A stretch of 64,000 nt of DNA, taken from NCBI RefSeq assembly GCF_002278075.1, contig NZ_CP022992.1:248001-312000 (forward strand). The letters are read 5' to 3'. The position numbers were made by a program, and so were the translations under genes. The DNA comes from Paraburkholderia aromaticivorans (GTDB lineage Bacteria; Pseudomonadota; Gammaproteobacteria; Burkholderiales; Burkholderiaceae). The notes below the pieces were generated by a model. That model did no database searches and was not told where the DNA came from. It saw only the letters and a list, made by a program, of their open reading frames with translations. Below, one piece after another: positions 1 through 9,392 of the stretch. How positions within the stretch are numbered: the first letter of the stretch is position 1; each line of letters opens with the position of its first letter.

Positions 1-553
1 GATTGAGTGCAGTCAGGTAAGCGACGAGATCGAGCGCCTCCTGCGTGGCGACGACCTGGCCGCCGGCTGGCGTGAATTGCGGCGGCAGCGTCACGACCTT
101 GTCGTTCGGTCCAGGATGCGCGACCACCTTGAAGAGGAACGGGTACGACGGCATCACGCTTCCAGGCGTCACACTGCGTGGCTGGTACAGGTGAGCGAGA
201 TGCCAGTCGACGCTAGGCTGCCGTGCGCCGATGTTGAACAGATCCGGGCCGGTGCGCGACACGCCCAGCAGGTGCGGGTAGTCGTACGCATAGTCGGCCG
301 ATACCGACGGGCGGCCCCAGCCGCGCAATGCGTCCGGACCCAGGGTCGCCGCCAGCGGCTGCTGCGAGTGGCAATACACGCAACCCATGTTGACGTATGT
401 GGCGCGGCCGCGCAGTTGTGCGATGGTGTACGGCTTTAGCTGTTCGGGCGGCGATTCGTCCTGCAACTCGCGATACGGCAATGCGACCAGCACGAGCGTG
501 GCGATCGCCAGCATGATCAGCGCGCCGATGACGATGGTGAGAACCCGGTTCAT
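1..553 (-). CDS. ccoO: cbb3-type cytochrome c oxidase subunit II (mono-heme c), 3' end outside window
   Basis: Leftward gene starting at ATG 553 and running off the window edge after about 184 codons. The protein has one N-terminal membrane helix (about residues 4-25), then a periplasmic cytochrome c domain with a single heme motif, GCVYCHSQQ, near residue 57. RTGPDL, the DWHLAHLY block and a VMPSYPFLF block carrying the likely methionine ligand follow. This is the CcoO/FixO pattern: the subunit passes electrons to CcoN at the cytoplasmic membrane. The start lies 2 bp past the ccoN stop, so the two genes are one operon. Downstream subunits (ccoQ, ccoP) are expected beyond the edge but cannot be seen. 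The family is secure; only the missing C-terminus is uncertain. Confidence 0.93.
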   Translation of the reverse strand, partial: MNRVLTIVIGALIMLAIATLVLVALPYRELQDESPPEQLKPYTIAQLRGRATYVNMGCVYCHSQQPLAATLGPDALRGWGRPSVSADYAYDYPHLLGVSRTGPDLFNIGARQPSVDWHLAHLYQPRSVTPGSVMPSYPFLFKVVAHPGPNDKVVTLPPQFTPAGGQVVATQEALDLVAYLTALN

Positions 554-555
554 GG

Positions 556-2220
556 TCAGACTCCTGTGGACGGCGCGCCGCCGATAAGCGCCTGGCCGGA
601 GCGGATCGTCCCGCGGTCGAGTAGCATCGCGAAGAAGTGCCATGCGAATACGAGGTGCCCGGCGGTCATCAGCACGCCACCGAACGTTCTGGCTCGCAGG
701 TAAGGCGCGAGCACGTTGACGGAATCCATGAAGGGCCGCGTGGCATCAAGCATTGCGATGCCCTGCAGAACACCGCCGATGCTCAAAAACACGAAGTAGA
801 TCGCGAAGCCGATCACAGCCAGCCAGAAATGGAGGGAAATCAACTTCGGATAGGGCCACTCCCGCTCCAGTACGCGTGGCATCACGAAATAGATCGAACC
901 GAACATGATCATCGAGTAAAAGCCGTACAGGCCGAGGTGCGCATGCGCGACCTTGTACTGTGTGAAGTGCACGAGGCGATTGAAGAACGGCACGGCTTCG
1001 AGCGAGCCTTGCAGCGAAACGAGTGTGTACAGCGCGGCGCCCAGTACGACGAAGCGCAGCGTGGGCGAATATCGCAGCGTCGCGAAGCGCCCGACCACCG
1101 TCATGTGCTGATTGACGCCGACCGCGAGGACGGGGATCAGCATCATCACGCTTTGCACGACCGAAACGCTTTGCAGCCACGCTGGCACGGGGCCGCCGAG
1201 CAGATGGTGAATGCCGGCCTGGCTATAGAACATCGCCAGCGCCCAGAAGCCGACCAGCGAGAGGTTGTACGAGTAGATAGGACGGCCGAGCACCTTCGCG
1301 ATGAAGTAATAGGCCGAAGCAAGACCGAACGGCGTAAGCCACAAGCCAAGCACGTTGTGTGCGAACCACCAGTTGACGATCGCCTGCTCCACGCCGAAAT
1401 GCACGTATGGCACTTTCGCGACGACATACAGGATCGGAAACCAGAGCAGGGCCGCAGCGATGTACCAGACCGAAACGTACAGGTGGTCCACATTGCGGCG
1501 GGATAGCGTCAAAAATAGCGGCACGGCTGACAGTGCGCCGCCGATCGCCAGAAGAATGCCGATCTGCCACGGAATCTCGAGCCACTGCAGGCCGTCCGTC
1601 CAGCCCGCGAGTATCGCTACGACACCGGCCGCGACGCCGGCATTCCATAGACCGGCACCCGCGACGGCGTAGTGCTCGCCGACGAGACGGGTCTTCAGCA
1701 GCCGCGGCAGCATCCATAACGAGATGCCCAGTCCTGCCATCGATGCCCAGCCATAGATCACCATATTCAAGTGCGCGGTTCTGATGCGGCCGAACGTCAG
1801 CCAGGCCGATTGGACCAGAAAATCCGGCGACGTCAGCTTTTGCGAGGCGACCAGGCCGGCGAGCGAGCCAAGCACCAGCCACAGGATCGACGACGCGAGA
1901 AACGCGAACGCGGCGGTGCGGCTCGACCTGTCCTGCGCTTCGCGGGCCAGCAAATCAGGCCGCGTGTGCACGGCTCGTTGCGCGTCGCCGTGCGGCGTCG
2001 AAGCGTTGCCATTGCTTTCGGCCCTCTGCAGCGCGCTGCGTTGCGTCGACGAAATCGCGGGTTCTTCGACCGTGCCAAGTTCACCGGTTTCGAATATCAC
2101 TTGTGCCGCCTCGGGGCCGGCCCGCATCAAACCCCGTGTCTGTGCCCATATGAACATGAAGAGCCCGAGCACGGAAATGAGAAACGACAGCGCGAGCAAC
2201 GCGCCGAGTGTGAGCGTCAT
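556..2220 (-). CDS. ccoN: cbb3-type cytochrome c oxidase subunit I with CcoS-like N-terminal extension
   Basis: Catalytic heme-copper subunit of a high-affinity proton-pumping oxidase. It is strongly hydrophobic with about 12-14 membrane segments. Visible ligands include the low-spin heme histidine in TAHLNMVIYG, copper-ligand histidines in WWFAHNVLG and AGIHHLLGG, and the heme pair in VAHAHLGLYG. Before the first oxidase helix sits a separate helix followed by a FETGELGTVEEP stretch, which resembles the small assembly protein CcoS fused to the N-terminus. I chose ATG 2220 (554 residues) because a GGGGGC stretch precedes it. An in-frame GTG at 2271 would add 17 residues but has no ribosome site. 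Next gene is ccoO, 2 bp on. Function is secure; the exact start and the CcoS reading are inference. Confidence 0.92.
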   Translation of the reverse strand: MTLTLGALLALSFLISVLGLFMFIWAQTRGLMRAGPEAAQVIFETGELGTVEEPAISSTQRSALQRAESNGNASTPHGDAQRAVHTRPDLLAREAQDRSSRTAAFAFLASSILWLVLGSLAGLVASQKLTSPDFLVQSAWLTFGRIRTAHLNMVIYGWASMAGLGISLWMLPRLLKTRLVGEHYAVAGAGLWNAGVAAGVVAILAGWTDGLQWLEIPWQIGILLAIGGALSAVPLFLTLSRRNVDHLYVSVWYIAAALLWFPILYVVAKVPYVHFGVEQAIVNWWFAHNVLGLWLTPFGLASAYYFIAKVLGRPIYSYNLSLVGFWALAMFYSQAGIHHLLGGPVPAWLQSVSVVQSVMMLIPVLAVGVNQHMTVVGRFATLRYSPTLRFVVLGAALYTLVSLQGSLEAVPFFNRLVHFTQYKVAHAHLGLYGFYSMIMFGSIYFVMPRVLEREWPYPKLISLHFWLAVIGFAIYFVFLSIGGVLQGIAMLDATRPFMDSVNVLAPYLRARTFGGVLMTAGHLVFAWHFFAMLLDRGTIRSGQALIGGAPSTGV

Positions 2221-2271
2221 GGCTGTAAAGCCCCCATTTGTTCGAAGGAAATCGGTGGCGACATCGGTCAC

Positions 2272-2810
2272 GCTTGTGCGACTCTGGGGAATCCCCGTGA
2301 CTTATTTCGTCCACCACAATCGCCGTATGCAGACGGTTGTCGATCCCGGCACGTCGGCTGAAAAGCAGTATGGGACTCGCGCTCACATATGTAATATGCA
2401 TTTTTGCGATGCGATTCATGCTTTATTGATATGCATCCGCGCCGCGGCGGCGCCTGTTCCGCTGGGCATGTCCCATGCACCCGTGGACCTGTCAAGTCGC
2501 GTTGCCTGCCAAACAACCAGCAGACGTCACTGTGATGTTTTTTCGAAAACGCATCGGCGCTGGCGTTGCATGACTGCGATGGGTGCGGATGCAGGTATTG
2601 ACAGAACAGCGCGGCATATCCGTTTGGTATCCGAAGCAACATCTTCACGCTCGGAAGCAGACCTTCGCAAGGCGAGGCGGGGGGCCGACGCGAACGGCCG
2701 TTATGGCCGACGACTTTCTGGATCGAGTCTGTACCCGAATGTCCGGTACCTGGGCGTAGCCGACGCTCAAATGTCCGCGCGAAAGCGCGGCCCAACGGCC
2801 GTAGATGGCC
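2272..2810. promoter_or_regulatory. Noncoding upstream region of ccoNO with a possible FNR-type half site
   Basis: No convincing gene lies in these 539 bases; the frames open here are arginine- and serine-rich shadows. On general grounds the cco promoter should be here. TTGAT at 2426-2430 followed after four bases by ATCCG (2435-2439) is an imperfect match to the FNR/ANR box TTGAT-N4-ATCAA, with only the first half good. It lies about 205 bp before the chosen ccoN start. Such boxes commonly drive cbb3 oxidase genes at low oxygen, so this is a reasonable but weak candidate. Confidence 0.3.
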
Positions 2811-3082
2811 CAGAGTGTGTCAAAACACCTTTTTGAATTGCTAAAATATCTCGTCCGATAGCGGAGGCGAGCGAGATGAAGCGGTTCGTTCAAGGCGACA
2901 ATCGTACTCAAACAATCCTTCTTCCTGAATCGCTCGACGACTATGTAGCGGATACCAATCCGGTCCGCGTAGTCGACGTCTTTGTCGATGAGCTGGATCT
3001 TCATCAGCTTGGATTTGAGGGCGTCGAACCAGCGCTTACCGGACGACCTGCGTATCACCCGGATGTGATGCTTAAGATCTAC

Positions 3083-3400
3083 TACAAGGGCTTCCCCATT
3101 CAGCACAAGTCCGATGGAGTCCCTGGTGTTGCCTGTTGCGTTGCCTGCAATGTTTAAGAAGGTGAAGGACTGCGATACTACAAACGGTCATGTCGGGCCA
3201 ATCGCCCGGACCCTGATGAAAGACGCACGCGAGGACCTAATTCATCTATCGGGAACGGATACTCCAGTAGATCTTCCAGGTACTCCCCGCGCGGGTCCAA
3301 CCCACTTCACATCACTGTTGGCAGCGCAAAGTGATCTTCTATCTATTCATGGTTCTGACCGCCGTGGAGAAGGTCCGATTGAAGAATGCGGCAGTGCTGG
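3083..3400 (-). ncRNA. Candidate bridge-RNA region of the IS1111-group element
   Basis: Noncoding stretch 3' of the leftward transposase. In IS1111-group elements this side encodes the bridge RNA, whose loops pair with target and donor DNA. The plus strand here contains GTAGATCTT at 3267-3275 and CAGGTA at 3277-3282. Both words also occur, adjacent and in swapped order, at the restored IS1182 target (complement of 3074-3082 and of the bases from 4548). That is more matching than chance suggests for 320 bp and may mark a target-guide loop. I did not fold the RNA, and the strand logic of the pairing was not fully resolved. Confidence 0.35.
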
Positions 3401-4429
3401 TCAGGCTTCCACCGGTTCTAGTTGGAAAGCATCACCGTACTTCAAAACCGCCCACGCCATCCGCGCATTCTTGGCGGCAATAGCGACCGCCGCGCGCCAG
3501 TATCCACGCCGCTCAACGAGGCTCCTGATCCACCGGCTCAGCCGGTCTTGCTTATCCCGCAGATTTGCCATCACGGCGCGTGCGCCGCTTACCAGTAGCG
3601 TACGTACGTAGGCGTCGCCAGCCTTGGTTATGCCTCCGAGCCGGGCTTTGCCACCACTGCTATATTGCGAAGGCGTCAATCCAAGCCATGCAGCTACCTG
3701 CCGGCCGTTCCTGAAGTCGAGGGCGGCGCCGAGAGTGGCGAGCAATGCGCTGGCCGTGGTGGGCCCTATCCCGCGCAATTCCATGAGCCTGCGGCTGCGC
3801 TCATCCTGGCGCGCAAGCTCACCAATGGCACGATCGTACTCGCCGAGACGCTCTTCCAGCCGATTGATGTGTTCGAGCAGATCTCGAATGCAGCGATTTG
3901 CCCAGCCAGGCAAGGCATCATCCATACGGACCGCGATGTTGCTGCGCAACTTTCCCGGGCTCTGCGGCAACACAATGCCGAACTCGGACAGAAGGCCGCG
4001 CACACGGTTATAGGTCGCTGTGCGCTCTTCGATAAAACCCTGACGCGTGCGATGCAGGCAAAGGGCCGCCTGTTGGTGTTCGTCCTTAAGGGGCACAAAC
4101 CGCATGTTAGGCCGCGTGACAGCTTCACAGATGGCAGCCGCGTCAGCGGCATCGTTCTTGCCCCGCTTGCCTGACATCCGGTACGGCGCAACCAGTTTCG
4201 ACGCCATGAGCTTTACCGTGTGCCCGTGTTGCTGGAACATCCGTGCCCAATGGTGTGCGCCTGAGCAGGCTTCCATACCGATCAGACAAGGCGGAAGTTG
4301 TGCGATAAGTGCCGCCAATTGATCGCGCATGACACGTGGCTTGATCAGTACGGCTTTGCCGGCCTTGTCCACACCATGAACGGCAAAGACGTTCTTTGCA
4401 AGATCGATTCCTAACGTAGCAAGGGTCAT
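3401..4429 (-). CDS. IS110-family (IS1111-group) transposase
   Basis: 342 residues, full length for the family. The N-terminal DEDD RuvC-like domain shows GIDLAKN (D9), GMEACSGAHHW (E53) and GKNDAADA (D93, D96). The C-terminal Tnp domain has the helix-hairpin-helix LRGIGPTTASALL (about 218-230) and the serine motif PSQYSSGGK (S257 or S258), the nucleophile in IS110 recombinases. The protein works with a bridge RNA rather than by DDE chemistry. Start ATG 4429 fits family alignments (MTLATLGIDLAKNVFAVHG). It appears intact. It sits inside the IS1182 transposase gene on the opposite strand. Confidence 0.93.
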   Translation of the reverse strand: MTLATLGIDLAKNVFAVHGVDKAGKAVLIKPRVMRDQLAALIAQLPPCLIGMEACSGAHHWARMFQQHGHTVKLMASKLVAPYRMSGKRGKNDAADAAAICEAVTRPNMRFVPLKDEHQQAALCLHRTRQGFIEERTATYNRVRGLLSEFGIVLPQSPGKLRSNIAVRMDDALPGWANRCIRDLLEHINRLEERLGEYDRAIGELARQDERSRRLMELRGIGPTTASALLATLGAALDFRNGRQVAAWLGLTPSQYSSGGKARLGGITKAGDAYVRTLLVSGARAVMANLRDKQDRLSRWIRSLVERRGYWRAAVAIAAKNARMAWAVLKYGDAFQLEPVEA

Positions 4430-5903
4430 GAACTTCTCCTGATGTCGATGCGGTTAAACGATCGGGACCGAACAATGGTACGCCGATGCTGGTTCGCGGC
4501 TTCCGCCGAAACATCGGGATGGGGAAGTCCCTTTCATTCATCTACGGCTACCTGAACCGAATTCAATCCAGTCGACGGCTTGAGCGCGAGGCACAGCGCA
4601 ACGTCGAATTGATGTGGCTCACGGGTCGTCTGGTGCCCGACTTCAAGACCATTGCGAGGTTCCGCAAAGATAATGGCAAGGCGATCCGCAGCGTCTGTCG
4701 CCAGTTCGTTGTGCTGTGCCAACGCCTGAACCTGTTCTCCGAGGCGCTCGTTGCGATAGACGGCAGCAAGTTTAAGGCTGTGAACCATCGCGATCGCAAC
4801 TTCACGAGCGCGAAACTGGAACGCCGCATGCGGGATATCGAGGCAAGCATTAGCCGTTATCTGGTAGAAATGGACACCGCCGATCGTCAGGAGCCGACGA
4901 TCGCGAAGGCGAAGACAGAACGGCTGCAAGACAAGATTGCGGCTCTCAAGGAGCAGATGCAAATCCTCAAACAGGTCGAAGTCAAGCTCGACGCGGCACC
5001 GGACAAGCAGGTGTCGCTCACGGACCCGGACGCGCGTTCGATGAAGACTCGGGGAACCGGAGTCGTCGGCTACAACGTCCAGGTAGCGGTCGATGCAAAG
5101 CACCATTTGATCGTCGCGCACCAGGTCACCAATGATGGAATTGATCGAGACCAACTCACGTCGATGGCCAGGCTGGCGCGTACGGAAATGGGCGTTGATA
5201 AACTTACGGCAGTTGCCGATCGCGGTTACTACAAGAGCGAAGAGATACTCGCATGCCACGAGGCCGGCATCACGGTGTTTGTTCCTAAGACAAAGACCTC
5301 GGGAGCGACCGCTGACGGCCGCTTCAGCAAAGACGATTTTATCTACGATGCCGAGAAGAACGAGTATCGATGTCCGGCAGGCGAGCGTCTCGTATGGCGC
5401 TATACAACAACCGAACGTAGCCTGAAGTTTGATCGCTACTGGAGTTCGCAGTGCCAACAGTGCTCGTTGAAAGACAAATGCACTCCGAGCACCGAACGCC
5501 GGGTAACGCGCTGGGAGCACGAAGGATTGCTCGAAGAGATGCAGGCCCGGCTTGATCTCGCCCCCGACATGATGCGTATCCGACGACAGACCGTCGAGCA
5601 TCCCTTCGGCACGATCAAGGGCTGGATGGGCGCAACTCATTTCCTGACTCGCACTATCGAGCGGGTGAGCACCGAGATGAGCTTGCACGTGCTTGCCTAC
5701 AACATGAAGCGGGTTATCAAGCTTCTCGGTTCAGAAACGGTTATGAAAGCGATGCGGGTGTGAAACCCGTATGTGACTCACCGTCTCCGCAATACATTCG
5801 GCACTGAATTGACGTTTGTCGTGCCACAATCGATACGCCCCAATCTACCAACGAGCCAGCGCGCCCTCAAATTTCCGCCGGCTGTGCGTTTTGACACACT
5901 CTG

Positions 5904-6664
5904 AGCCGTTCCTTGCCGTACTTGCGTGAGAGCGACAGCAGTCCGAGGCACGCGCGATATCCCATCTCGGGGTGCGGCCGGTTGGTCAGCAGGTGTTTGA
6001 CGATCGCCTCGGCACCGGGACCGACGGAGGCGCCCCAGTTCAGCAATCTCCCGGGCGTCCATTCCATGTGGGCGCGGTGCGCCGCCGGCATGTGCTCGGG
6101 CAACGTCGTATGCTTGTTCCGGAGTCGGCTGCGGGCGTGGGCGGCAACGCGCTTGCCGCGGTGCAGGATCTCGACGCCGTGGCGGGTGACGCGCGCGTAG
6201 ACCTCCTGACGTACGAGGCTGTGCGGGACGCTGTAATAGTGGTGATCGACTTCGACGTGGTAGTCGATATTGACGCGGCACTTCACGAAGGTCGCGATCT
6301 CGTAGCGGCGTGCCGGCAGGGGGCGCAGCGCTGGCCGATCAAGCCGCTCAAACCATTCGCGGCGATTGCCCTCGAGCTTCTTGAACGGTCGTTGGTTCAG
6401 GTCGACGATCAGCTTGTCAATCGCCTTGTTCAACTCGGCCAGACTGTAGAAGCGGTGGTTGCGCAGCCGCGCGAGGATCCAGCGCTCGACGATCTGTACG
6501 CCGACCTCGACCTTCGCCTTGTCCTGCGGCTTGCGCGGCCGCGCCGGCAACATGGCGGTCGCGTAGTGGTTCACGAAGTCCTGCGTGGTGTTGCCCAGCA
6601 CCGGTTCGTAGCGATCCGCCTTGGCGATCAGCGCCTTCGGGTTGTCGGGCACCAGCAGTTCGGG
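5904..6664 (-). pseudogene. istA: IS21-family istA transposase, C-terminal half only (first IS21)
   Basis: Leftward open frame coding the later part of Ist[11 protein letters not shown], then [23 protein letters not shown] (integrase core with catalytic acidic residues), then the C-terminal region [12 protein letters not shown] and [15 protein letters not shown]. It begins abruptly at 6664 next to the RIT inverted repeat and is cut at its 3' end by the IS1182 end at 5903, where the frame becomes unrelated. Sequence differs clearly from the istA half at 10474-11400, so this is a second IS21 lineage. Its N-terminal half and istB are absent from the window. Confidence 0.88.
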
Positions 6665-6746
6665 TAATCAGCAGCTTCTCGTAATGCGCAGGAGTGACGC
6701 GGGATCGGCGCCGTTGCTGAATTCTGGTCGCCGGTTCCTTCACATT
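6665..6746 (+). repeat. Left terminal inverted repeat of the RIT element
   Basis: 82 bp from TAATCAGCAGCTTCTCG to GGTTCCTTCACATT. It pairs with 10393-10473 in inverse orientation with about three differences (an extra base near 6697 and one or two substitutions). It lies between the istA fragment and the first recombinase gene, whose ATG is about 50 bp further on. Confidence 0.88.
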
Positions 6747-6798
6747 ATCTCGATGGTGCCATGCTCGAGGTGCGACCAACCGCTTGAGGAGGCGCGCC

Positions 6799-8055
6799 AT
6801 GTCCCATCAGCAAACAAAGCACGAGCTGCTGCTCTGCAAACTCGAGCGGCGTCTGGTAGGCGAGCGATACTGTGTGCAGATCAGGAATCGCTATCTGGTA
6901 GTCGCGGCAAACTTCCTTCGATTTCTCGATAGGCGACGAATACGTATTGAAGCTACGGGGCCAACAGACATCTCCGCGTATCTTCAATGTGAACTTCGGC
7001 GCTTCCGGCGTCACCACGGTCACTCGCCACTCTCCCTGCCGGGCTGGAGAGCGTCTCACACGACTGGCATTCATCAGCTGCTGCGCTTGGCTATTGGCAA
7101 GTGGCCGCCCGATTCGGTCCCTTCCAGTGTCAACGCAAGGTTTAATCGGAAACTGTGCACGGAGTACGGTCAATGGCTCCGGGAGTGGCGAGGGCTGGCC
7201 GACGAAACAGTCGACGGCCTTTTGGCCGAAGCACAACGATTCCTGTGTTCCGATGGTCGGTGCAAAGGCGCGCAAACGTTGATGCATATGACAGTGCCGG
7301 ATATCGATTGCTATCTGCAACGCCGAGTTTCGTTGCTGCGTCGGGTATCGCGTAAAGGTATCGCGTCGGGGCTTCGCAGCTTCGTTCGCTACCTATATGA
7401 GACGGGGCGTACCGATCGCGATCTTTCTCGGTTCATCATTGTCCCAACAACGTATGCATACGAGTCTATTCCCTCGGCGCTACGCCCCGCCGATATCAGC
7501 GCGGTCTTGGGAGCCACGCGCCACGACCGTTCTCCGATAGGGCTACGCGACTACGCCATTCTGATGATGCTCTCGACGTACGGCTTACGTGCGGGAGAGG
7601 TAACGCGACTGCGTCTGGAAGATATCGATTGGAGAGCCGATCGATTTTACGTCCGTCATACCAAGACTGGATCGCAGTCAGTCTTGCCGTTGCTTCCGAG
7701 TGTCGGCGATGCTCTGCTTGACTACTTGCGACGAGGACGACCAGCCTCAGATGTGCGCGAGATATTTGTTCGCGCTCGGGCACCCTATCGCGGCTTTCGC
7801 AATGGTTCGAGCTTGTACACACCGGTGCGTCGACGGCTCGAAGCAGCCGGGATATATCCAGTTGGCAAATGCGGTCCGCACGCATTTCGACACGCCCGCG
7901 CTATCAGCCTGCTTCGCGCTGAAGTTTCGGTAAAAGGGATCGGGGACCTATTGGGACATCGATCTGCCGGGTCTATAGCTGCGTACCTGAAGTTGGCTAC
8001 GGAGCATCTTCGCGGCGTAGCCCTTGACGTTCCGAACTCGGAGAGGCAGCCATGA
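6799..8055 (+). CDS. RIT tyrosine recombinase, first of three
   Basis: 418 residues from ATG 6799, chosen for the GAGGAGGCG ribosome site just before it (an earlier in-frame start lacks one). The C-terminal catalytic domain of the phage-integrase/XerD class is complete: GLRAGEVTRL with the first arginine, the lysine in HTKTGSQS, HAFRHARA with the His-x-x-Arg pair, and LGHRSAGSIAAYLKL with histidine and the nucleophilic tyrosine. The N-terminal half should be the arm/core-binding part. The stop overlaps the next start by four bases (ATGA), so the trio is translationally coupled. RIT recombinases are thought to act together; individual roles are not known. Confidence 0.9.
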   Translation: MSHQQTKHELLLCKLERRLVGERYCVQIRNRYLVVAANFLRFLDRRRIRIEATGPTDISAYLQCELRRFRRHHGHSPLSLPGWRASHTTGIHQLLRLAIGKWPPDSVPSSVNARFNRKLCTEYGQWLREWRGLADETVDGLLAEAQRFLCSDGRCKGAQTLMHMTVPDIDCYLQRRVSLLRRVSRKGIASGLRSFVRYLYETGRTDRDLSRFIIVPTTYAYESIPSALRPADISAVLGATRHDRSPIGLRDYAILMMLSTYGLRAGEVTRLRLEDIDWRADRFYVRHTKTGSQSVLPLLPSVGDALLDYLRRGRPASDVREIFVRARAPYRGFRNGSSLYTPVRRRLEAAGIYPVGKCGPHAFRHARAISLLRAEVSVKGIGDLLGHRSAGSIAAYLKLATEHLRGVALDVPNSERQP

Positions 8056-9392
8056 AGCGACTCTGGCCTGATGCCGACGAAGGTTGCATCGAACGCTTTA
8101 TCGTGGAATTGGGAGCCCGCAACGCAAAGACGCCCGTCGTTTACCGATGCATTCTTTCCGGCTTCCAACGGTTCGTCACGCAGTACGATCGCGGGCGATC
8201 ACTCGATCAGCAAACAATCGAAGCGTGGTTGCGCGAGCGAATTGCACAATGGCCTTTGCACATTGTGTTTCATCGCGCGCGTCTCGTCGACCGGTTCCTC
8301 GATTTTCTCGAGACAGAAGGATCGATTGCGAGCAATCCGCTACACGAACTGCGGATGCAATACGGTCAGCGAACGACAACGCCCATAGTGCGTGCACTAC
8401 TATCGTCTTCGTCAGAGACAGCGCTTGAAGCCCTACGTCCGCTTCCCCGCTTTGGAAGTTTTCTCGGTCCACTCATGCTCTACCATGTCACGTTAATGCG
8501 CGACATGGGCTACCGCTACGAGACGCCAGCAAATCGATTTTTATACTTCGATCGCTATCTGCAGAAGAATCCGCATCTGGACGGCCAACCTCTGGCCGTT
8601 CTTCTGCAAGAATGGCGAGCCATATGTCCGACGCCAGAGCACGCCTGGCAGTGCCAGGAGTTGGGGCGCGATGTCGCCAAGGCATGGCGACGCTTCGAGC
8701 CAATGATTTCCGTGCCCAAGCCTGACCTCCGACTCCGTCAGCAGTTGGAGCAACAGCGACGGCGTCCCCACATCTACACAGAGCAAGAGGTGCAGCTCCT
8801 GCTTGAAACTGCACGGCGATTTCCCTCTCCATACGCACCGCTTCGACCTCTGAGCCTGTACACAATGCTCGTTCTTGCATACTGCACTGGACTACGCTTG
8901 GGCGAGATCGATATTCGGGAGGTGAAGTTCTTTAAATCGAGGACATTACCGGTTCCCAAAAGCGTAGTGGTTGCACTGCGCGAATACCTACATGCGCGGC
9001 GACTGGCGGGCGGCCCACAGCAGGCAGAGTCAGGCCTGTTCTGGCATCAGCAACGGGCCGGGCGCTACTCCTATGTGATGACCGAGAAGCTTCTAGTACG
9101 AGTGCTGCGCCTCTCTGGCGTAAAGCCAGACAGAGGCCGGCTTGGGCCACGCATTCATGATCTTAGGCATACGTTCGTCGCAAATCGAATGCTTGCGTGG
9201 TATCGCGAGGGGGTCAACCCTCAGGCTCGCCTTCCTTATCTCGCCACGTATCTCGGCCACAGGGACATTAATTCGACTCTGGTCTATTTGACCATCACGA
9301 ATGAACTGCTGCAACTGGCAGGCGCGCGCTTCCGTGCTTTCGGCGCACAAAGCCTGCACGTCGACGAAGGAGTGGACAATGAGACCGATTGA
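8052..9392 (+). CDS. RIT tyrosine recombinase, second of three
   Basis: 446 residues starting at the ATGA overlap with the previous gene. It is the largest of the trio because of a longer N-terminal region (about 260 residues) before the catalytic domain. Catalytic motifs: CTGLRLGEID with the first arginine, HDLRHTFV, LGHRDINSTLVYL with the nucleophilic tyrosine. The stretch between GLRLGEID and HDLRH (VKFFKSRTLPVPKSVV) is shorter than in classical integrases but keeps the lysine. The 3' end overlaps the third gene by 14 bp. Confidence 0.9.
   Translation: MKRLWPDADEGCIERFIVELGARNAKTPVVYRCILSGFQRFVTQYDRGRSLDQQTIEAWLRERIAQWPLHIVFHRARLVDRFLDFLETEGSIASNPLHELRMQYGQRTTTPIVRALLSSSSETALEALRPLPRFGSFLGPLMLYHVTLMRDMGYRYETPANRFLYFDRYLQKNPHLDGQPLAVLLQEWRAICPTPEHAWQCQELGRDVAKAWRRFEPMISVPKPDLRLRQQLEQQRRRPHIYTEQEVQLLLETARRFPSPYAPLRPLSLYTMLVLAYCTGLRLGEIDIREVKFFKSRTLPVPKSVVVALREYLHARRLAGGPQQAESGLFWHQQRAGRYSYVMTEKLLVRVLRLSGVKPDRGRLGPRIHDLRHTFVANRMLAWYREGVNPQARLPYLATYLGHRDINSTLVYLTITNELLQLAGARFRAFGAQSLHVDEGVDNETD

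Larger units (their letters stand above)
3083..4545 (-). mobile_element. IS110-family (IS1111-group) insertion sequence
   Basis: About 1.46 kb inserted in the IS1182 transposase gene. The junction hexamer ATCTAC is present at both ends, so the exact cut is ambiguous by 6 bp. Sub-terminal inverted repeats, the hallmark of the IS1111 group, are visible: AAGGGCTTCCCCAT at 3086-3099 against the complement of ATGGGGAAGTCCCTT at 4519-4533. The transposase is leftward. About 110 bp lie 5' of it and about 320 bp lie 3' of it. The long 3' noncoding part fits the IS1111 group, where the guide (bridge) RNA is encoded downstream of the transposase. Confidence 0.85.
2876..5763 (+). pseudogene. IS1182-family transposase, split by insertion
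   Basis: N-terminal 69 codons (2876-3082, MKRFVQGDNRT to VMLKIY) carry the family's conserved ESLDDYV and PAYHPDVMLKIY blocks. The remaining 405 codons resume at 4546 with GYLNRIQSSRRLE and continue through the DDE domain: VAIDGSKFKAVN, the TAVADRGYY block and the HPFGTIKGWMG block with the catalytic glutamate nearby. Joined, it would encode about 474 residues, a full-length IS1182 enzyme. The repeated ATCTAC at 3077-3082 and 4540-4545 marks the insertion point. Only the interruption disables it; precise loss of the insert would restore the gene. Confidence 0.88.
2811..5903 (+). mobile_element. IS1182-family insertion sequence, interrupted by an IS1111-group element
   Basis: Bounded by a perfect 16-bp inverted repeat: CAGAGTGTGTCAAAAC at 2811-2826 and its complement at 5888-5903. 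It carries one rightward transposase gene whose two halves (2876-3082 and 4546-5763) join in frame once the inserted element at about 3083-4545 is removed. Without the insert it would be about 1.63 kb, normal for the family. Its right end lies inside a leftward istA fragment of an IS21 element, so it entered or abutted that element. The DNA left of 2811 is not recognisable istA, so the matching istA 3' end and istB have been lost. Confidence 0.88.

Noticed and set aside
637..1506. Long rightward open frame (289 residues) opposite ccoN
   Set aside because: Histidine/arginine-rich shadow of the GC-rich oxidase gene; no ribosome site.
4534..5688. 384-residue leftward frame opposite the IS1182 transposase
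   Set aside because: Lies fully antisense to a conserved transposase; composition is a shadow.
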